Shown piece by piece: positions 16,229 through 19,358 of a DNA stretch of 19,358 nucleotides (positions within the stretch are counted from its first letter, which is position 1; each line of letters starts with the position of its first letter). The position numbers were made by a program, and so were the translations under genes. This DNA is from ZLKRG08 sp964654815 (GTDB lineage Bacteria; Actinomycetota; Actinomycetes; Nanopelagicales; Nanopelagicaceae). The notes beneath the pieces are model-generated. The model was not told where the DNA came from, ran no database searches, and saw only the letters and a program-made list of their open reading frames with translations. The DNA is taken from assembly GCA_964654815.1 (NCBI GenBank), contig CAZZLH010000025.1:1-19358 (forward strand). Reading direction: 5' to 3'.

Positions 16229-16974
16229 GAAAAGTACTGATAATTTCTCTTGGGCTGGTTTTGCTTGCTGGAAATGCAAGCGCGGCAACCAAGAGCCCTA
16301 CTCCTACCGCTAAGGCAACGGTGACGACTAAGGCTACTGCTAAACCTGCGGTGAGCGTGTCGAGTAAGCCGACTGCAAAATCAACTGCATCTGCCAAACC
16401 CTCCATTAATGCTTCGGTTAAGGCCTCAGTTAAAGCCTCGGCAACAACTACTAAGAAACCGGTTGCGACCAAGAAACCGGTAGTAAAAAAGATCACGCCA
16501 AAACCGAAAGCCAAACGGACGCCAAAATTGCCAGCAAAGCAGACACCTACTTGGCCGCCGAAGGGTTTTCTAAAAAGCGATGATATTTACGCAAAGGTCC
16601 CAAATAAATCTGAGCTATATAACGCAGCTGGAGAGGACGCCACCGGCAGATTATCGGCTCAATTGATAGTTTGCGAGAAAGACTCATCCTGTGGCGCGTT
16701 ATTCGCAGGTTCAACTATTGGTTGTAATTGGTGGGAGATCACATCTGATGTGATTGGACCGGCATCCGATACCGATTCAACCATAACTAAGTACGGAACT
16801 TTGACATCGCTATTTTCAGCTTCAAATGCCAAGAAAGTAAATACCTATGTGTTGGTAAGTGGCGAACCCTATAACCCTAATTTCAAAGTGGTGCCGACCA
16901 AAGTTTCATGTAATCGTGGGCCAAGACCAACTGATCGGACCGTGCCAAGTCACACTTACGTTAAAAACAATTAA
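16225..16974 (+). CDS. Secreted protein with Lys/Ala/Thr/Pro-rich linker and 4-Cys C-terminal domain
   Basis: I do not recognise this 249-residue protein. It opens with a Sec signal peptide (MRKVLIISLGLVLLAGNASA, cleavage expected after residue 20). Residues 21 to about 112 form a low-complexity, strongly basic linker rich in Lys, Ala, Thr, Ser and Pro with short tandem repeats (VKAS twice, TKKPV twice). The C-terminal part (113-249) looks folded and has four cysteines (C150, C156, C167, C229) that could form two disulfides, plus an IGCNWWEI segment. There is no lipobox or sortase motif. I chose the GTG at 16,225: it overlaps the permease stop as GTGA with GGAG 6 nt upstream. An ATG at 16,213 would add four residues before the signal peptide. 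Its place after an ABC-2 exporter suggests a cell-envelope role, but that is inference. Confidence 0.8.
   Translation: MRKVLIISLGLVLLAGNASAATKSPTPTAKATVTTKATAKPAVSVSSKPTAKSTASAKPSINASVKASVKASATTTKKPVATKKPVVKKITPKPKAKRTPKLPAKQTPTWPPKGFLKSDDIYAKVPNKSELYNAAGEDATGRLSAQLIVCEKDSSCGALFAGSTIGCNWWEITSDVIGPASDTDSTITKYGTLTSLFSASNAKKVNTYVLVSGEPYNPNFKVVPTKVSCNRGPRPTDRTVPSHTYVKNN
16417..16440 (+). repeat. Tandem 12-bp repeat in the linker of the secreted protein
   Basis: Two copies of a GTTAARGCCTCR unit encode VKAS twice. The copies differ by two silent third-position changes, so the peptide pattern is kept. Confidence 0.7.
16453..16481 (+). repeat. 11-bp direct repeat, 18-bp period, in the secreted-protein linker
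   Basis: AAGAAACCGGT occurs at 16453-16463 and again at 16471-16481, an 18-bp period encoding TKKPVA then TKKPVV. It is part of the basic linker and probably arose by slippage or local duplication. Confidence 0.7.
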
Positions 16975-17543
16975 CGATTAGCCCCTGGCACCCATAGCTC
17001 ATCGCCTTTTTCCTTATTGGCATAGCGCGCCAATACAAAAAGTAGATCTGAGAGTCGATTCAAATATTTAGCAGTCAGTGGATTTACTCCAGTGCCGAAG
17101 GCATGGATTGCAGCCCAAGTGCGACGCTCTGCCCTACGAGTAACGGTTCTAGCCACATGCAACAAAGCAGCAGCTGGGGTACCAGAAGGCAATACAAATG
17201 ATCTTAACTCTGCTAGATCTTTATTGTACTTATCAATCTGATCCTCAAGATAAGTGATCTGGCTATCCAATACGCGTAGTTGTTCGTAACCTGGATTATC
17301 AATGACTGGAGTACAGAGATCCGCTCCGACATCGAATAAATCATTTTGAATACGTACCAATAACTTGGCGACATCTTCTGGTAATTGGCTCATCGCTAAA
17401 ACAACGCCGATAGAAGAATTTGCCTCATCTACTGTTGCATAAGCTTCCAGACGTGGATCGTTCTTGGAGGTGCGAGACATATCGCCTAGCGCAGTGCTTC
17501 CGTCATCTCCAGTTTTTGTATAAATACGCGTTAAATGAACCAT
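16971..17543 (-). CDS. Corrinoid (cob(I)alamin) adenosyltransferase, PduO type
   Basis: Transfers the adenosyl group of ATP to cob(I)alamin or cob(I)yrinic acid diamide to make adenosylcobalamin. The 190-residue product is a PduO-type (not CobA/BtuR) enzyme. The N-terminal ATP-binding motif is TKTGDDGST (9-17), TVDEANSSIG (37-46) follows, FVLPSGTPAAALLHVARTV leads into the RRAERR motif (136-141), and NRLSD lies at 162-166. I chose the ATG at 17,543, which gives the family start MVHLTRIYTKTGDDG; an ATG at 17,561 would add six residues. It is divergent from murA by 38 bp and its TAA shares the TTAA with the stop of the convergent secreted-protein gene. In M. tuberculosis a homologue also sits beside murA near the ATP synthase genes. 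Confidence 0.93.
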   Translation of the reverse strand: MVHLTRIYTKTGDDGSTALGDMSRTSKNDPRLEAYATVDEANSSIGVVLAMSQLPEDVAKLLVRIQNDLFDVGADLCTPVIDNPGYEQLRVLDSQITYLEDQIDKYNKDLAELRSFVLPSGTPAAALLHVARTVTRRAERRTWAAIHAFGTGVNPLTAKYLNRLSDLLFVLARYANKEKGDELWVPGANR

Positions 17544-17550
17544 GAGCCTA

Positions 17551-17556
17551 AGCCTA
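17551..17556 (-). promoter_or_regulatory. Putative -10 element for the adenosyltransferase gene
   Basis: TAGGCT on the minus strand ends 7 nt before the ATG at 17,543, with no Shine-Dalgarno sequence. The hexamer is duplicated in tandem (TAGGCTTAGGCT, 17,545-17,556), so a spacing alternative exists. The match beyond TANNNT is weak. Confidence 0.33.
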
Positions 17557-17566
17557 TTCATACAAG

Positions 17567-17572
17567 TACGAT
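17567..17572 (+). promoter_or_regulatory. Putative -10 element for murA
   Basis: TACGAT ends 9 nt before the murA ATG. Transcription would begin 0-3 nt before the start codon, so the mRNA would be leaderless or nearly so. No Shine-Dalgarno sequence or clear -35 box is seen. Confidence 0.3.
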
Positions 17573-17581
17573 TAGACCATT

Positions 17582-18835
17582 ATGAGTGACCGATTCCGCA
17601 TCGTGGGTGGAGCACGCTTAAATGGCGAAGTCCGCGTTCCTGGCGCGAAGAATTCGGTCCTAAAGTTAATGGCTGCCTCACTTCTAGCACCAGGGAAGAA
17701 CACCATTACCAACGTGCCCGAAATCTTGGATGTCGACATCATGATCGAATTGCTCCAGCGGATCGGCTGCACAGTCAAACGAACTTCTGGCCAAGTTGAG
17801 ATTGATGTACCTGAGATGCCAAATCATCGCGCGGATTACGATCTAGTTCGCAAAATTCGCGCCTCTATAAATGTGCTTGGTCCATTGACCACTCGAGTAG
17901 GCGCTGCCGATGTCGCGCTACCTGGTGGAGATTCCATCGGCCCGCGACCGCTTGATCTACATATAAAAGGTTTAGAAGCGCTTGGTGCCAAGGTACATAT
18001 CGAACATGGCTATATCGTTACCGAGGCGCCAAATGGACTAACGGGTGCGATGATCGAATTAGATTTCCCATCGGTTGGTGCAACTGAGAACATCATGATG
18101 GCTGCAGTTCTGGCAAAAGGAAGGACCACAATCGGCAATGCAGCTCGCGAACCTGACATCGTAGATATTGGTAATTTCTTGATTGAGATGGGTGCAAAAA
18201 TCTCGGGGCTTGGCTCAACTGAAATCACCATCGAAGGCGTTACAAAATTAAAGCCCGCAACACATGCCACGTTACCTGATCGCATCATCGCTGGCACATG
18301 GGCCTTTGCCGCTGCTATCACACAAGGTGATATCACCATTAAAGGTGCTAGAGCAGATCACTTGGAGATTCCGCTTGAGAAATTAACCAACGCAGGTGCG
18401 ATCGTGACCACAACTGAAGATGGCATTCGCGTTCACATGGAGCAACGACCCAAAGCTATTGATGTCGCAACGCTTCCCTATCCCGGATTTCCCACCGACC
18501 TACAACCAATGGTCGTAACTATGAATGCCGTTGCAAGCGGCGATGCGATTGTTACGGAGAATGTCTTTCAAGGACGCTTCATGTTTGTAAACGAACTAGG
18601 TCGCTTAGGCGCCAAAATCACTATTGATGGCCATCACGCCGCAATCACTGGAGTCCCGCAACTATCGGGGGCGCCGGTTGTGGCTACCGACATTCGTGCG
18701 GGAGTTGGGCTAGTCCTTGCGGGTTTGGTGGCAGATGGCGAAACTATTGTTGAAGATGCCTTCCATATTGATCGTGGCTTCCCAAATTTTGCCGAGCAAC
18801 TTCAGTCACTAGGCGCAGCGGTAAAACGAATTTAG
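17582..18835 (+). CDS. murA: UDP-N-acetylglucosamine 1-carboxyvinyltransferase (Asp117 form)
   Basis: The first committed step of peptidoglycan synthesis: enolpyruvyl transfer from PEP to UDP-GlcNAc in the cytosol. The 417-residue product matches the family length and has the two-domain EPSP-synthase-like fold. K23 in PGAKNS and R122 in GPRPLD are the conserved PEP-contacting residues, and GFPTDLQP holds the conserved Asp. In the mobile loop the usual catalytic Cys is replaced: ALPGGDSIG has D117 (codon GAT at 17,930). M. tuberculosis MurA has the same Cys-to-Asp change and is naturally resistant to fosfomycin, which alkylates the Cys. The stop overlaps that of the convergent atpC by 4 bp. 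Confidence 0.97.
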   Translation: MSDRFRIVGGARLNGEVRVPGAKNSVLKLMAASLLAPGKNTITNVPEILDVDIMIELLQRIGCTVKRTSGQVEIDVPEMPNHRADYDLVRKIRASINVLGPLTTRVGAADVALPGGDSIGPRPLDLHIKGLEALGAKVHIEHGYIVTEAPNGLTGAMIELDFPSVGATENIMMAAVLAKGRTTIGNAAREPDIVDIGNFLIEMGAKISGLGSTEITIEGVTKLKPATHATLPDRIIAGTWAFAAAITQGDITIKGARADHLEIPLEKLTNAGAIVTTTEDGIRVHMEQRPKAIDVATLPYPGFPTDLQPMVVTMNAVASGDAIVTENVFQGRFMFVNELGRLGAKITIDGHHAAITGVPQLSGAPVVATDIRAGVGLVLAGLVADGETIVEDAFHIDRGFPNFAEQLQSLGAAVKRI

Positions 18836-19083
18836 TTTGTCGCTTCGGCAAGTATTGATACGCGGTTATCCGAAACGCTCAAAAACCCACCAGCGACATT
18901 GAATTCACTGGACTGGCCATCAGTGCCTTTGATTACTACTTTGCCATCGACTAGTACGCCAAGAAGAGGTGCGTGATCGGTGAGAATTCCCAAATCACCT
19001 TCGAGAGTGCGCGCAGTAACTGACACTGCCTCTCCCGACCAGACCTTCTTCTCTGGCGATACTAATTCGACACGTAATGTCAT
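18832..19083 (-). CDS. atpC: ATP synthase F1 epsilon subunit, short form
   Basis: Part of the central stalk of F1Fo ATP synthase, linking the gamma subunit to the c-ring. The 83-residue product covers only the N-terminal beta-sandwich: LRVELVSPEKKVWSGEA, then EGDLGILTDHAPLLG, and AGGFLSVSDNRVSILAE. The usual subunit has about 120-140 residues with a C-terminal two-helix domain that can inhibit ATP hydrolysis; here TAA comes directly after the sandwich (EATN). The reading frame is clean and no lost helix coding is visible downstream, where murA occupies the other strand, so this looks like a real short form and not a sequencing error. The ATG overlaps the atpD stop as ATGA. Confidence 0.93.
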   Translation of the reverse strand: MTLRVELVSPEKKVWSGEAVSVTARTLEGDLGILTDHAPLLGVLVDGKVVIKGTDGQSSEFNVAGGFLSVSDNRVSILAEATN

Positions 19084-19358
19084 GCCTTAGCCAACTCTGC
19101 AGCCTTGCGCTCTACGTCGGCGAGACCACCGCACATAAAGAATGCCTGCTCTGGAACATGGTCGTACTTACCATCTGCCAAAGCCTCAAAAGCTTCGATG
19201 GTCTCTGACAATGGCACAAATGAGCCATCAATACCGGTGAAGACCTTTGCCACGAAGGTGTTCTGTGACAAGAAACGCTGGATACGACGTGCGCGACCCA
19301 CCAAGATGCGATCTTCTTCGGACAATTCATCGATACCAAGAATTGCAATGATGTCTTG
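19080..19358 (-). CDS. atpD: ATP synthase F1 beta subunit, C-terminal part (runs off the window)
   Basis: The last 92 residues of the catalytic beta subunit. The frame is open to the window edge, reading QDIIAILGIDELSEEDR, then LVGRARRIQRFLSQ, FTGIDGSFVPLSETI and FEALADGKYDHVPEQAFFM, the well-known C-terminal helical domain with the DELSEED motif intact. The start codon and the nucleotide-binding domain lie beyond base 19,358. The stop overlaps the atpC start by ATGA, as usual for the end of the atp operon, which continues upstream on the minus strand outside the window. Confidence 0.97.
   Translation of the reverse strand, partial: QDIIAILGIDELSEEDRILVGRARRIQRFLSQNTFVAKVFTGIDGSFVPLSETIEAFEALADGKYDHVPEQAFFMCGGLADVERKAAELAKA

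Noticed and set aside
16209..16514. Minus-strand open frame opposite the Lys/Ala-rich linker, with a repetitive hydrophobic translation
   Set aside because: It only mirrors the low-complexity codons of the secreted protein; no start signal or conserved feature is seen.
16225..16974. Histone-like or DNA-binding protein, because of the Lys/Ala-rich tract
   Set aside because: A clear signal peptide and four cysteines in the C-terminal part point to a protein outside the cytoplasm.
19325..19358. Reading atpD as starting at 19,325
   Set aside because: The codon there is TTG within DELSEED, and the conserved atpD sequence continues in frame to the window edge, so the gene is simply cut by the window.

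Overview
The window looks like a stretch of a streamlined actinobacterial chromosome. Every gene recognised has an actinobacterial-type relative: homodimeric AceE beside a DUF3052/AhpE-type peroxiredoxin pair, GlgE, a DUF4032 protein, a small CPGC zinc protein, and a PduO-type adenosyltransferase next to a murA with Asp in place of the usual catalytic Cys. Codon choice is AT-leaning for an actinobacterium and genes are packed with almost no spacing. This fits a small-genome freshwater lineage such as Nanopelagicales (acI). That placement is an inference; no rRNA or other taxonomic marker is present. No stretch above 300 bases lacks a gene, and I see no mobile element, CRISPR array, phage gene or broken gene.

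Layout. 1-1,093: tRNA-Val(UAC), an AhpE/PrxQ-type peroxiredoxin and a DUF3052 protein, all on the minus strand. 1,094-7,647: aceE, glgE and glgB on the plus strand, with a TTGA stop/start overlap and then an exact abutment, so pyruvate oxidation and alpha-glucan synthesis share one transcription/translation unit. 7,625-10,862: a minus-strand operon of a DUF4032 kinase-like protein, a thioredoxin-TPR protein without catalytic cysteines and an MFS transporter, all overlapping by 4 nt. 10,941-14,579: single genes on alternating strands (AI-2E/PerM-type membrane protein, alpha/beta hydrolase, aldehyde dehydrogenase, small zinc protein). 14,625-16,974: an ABC-2 type transporter (ATPase and permease) overlapping a gene for a secreted protein with a Lys/Ala/Thr/Pro-rich linker and a four-cysteine C-terminal domain. 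16,971-17,543: corrinoid adenosyltransferase. 17,582-18,835: murA. 18,832-19,358: atpC and the 3' end of atpD on the minus strand.

Architecture. All five convergent junctions are separated by at most 9 bp, and three overlap, so no intrinsic terminator fits between them. Divergent junctions are also short (33-109 bp). At several of them a TANNNT hexamer sits 6-7 nt before the start codon without a Shine-Dalgarno sequence, which is the pattern of leaderless transcripts. Operon-internal genes instead use ATGA, GTGA or TTGA overlaps, often with a visible Shine-Dalgarno sequence.

Most notable points: the aceE-glgE-glgB fusion of pathways, the DUF4032/inactive-thioredoxin/MFS operon, the ABC transporter with its partner secreted protein of unknown function, an ATP synthase epsilon subunit reduced to its beta-sandwich domain, and MurA with Asp117, which predicts fosfomycin insensitivity. 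I found no clear new defence or mobile system; the uncharacterised operons at 7,625-10,862 and 14,625-16,974 are the best candidates for undescribed biology.
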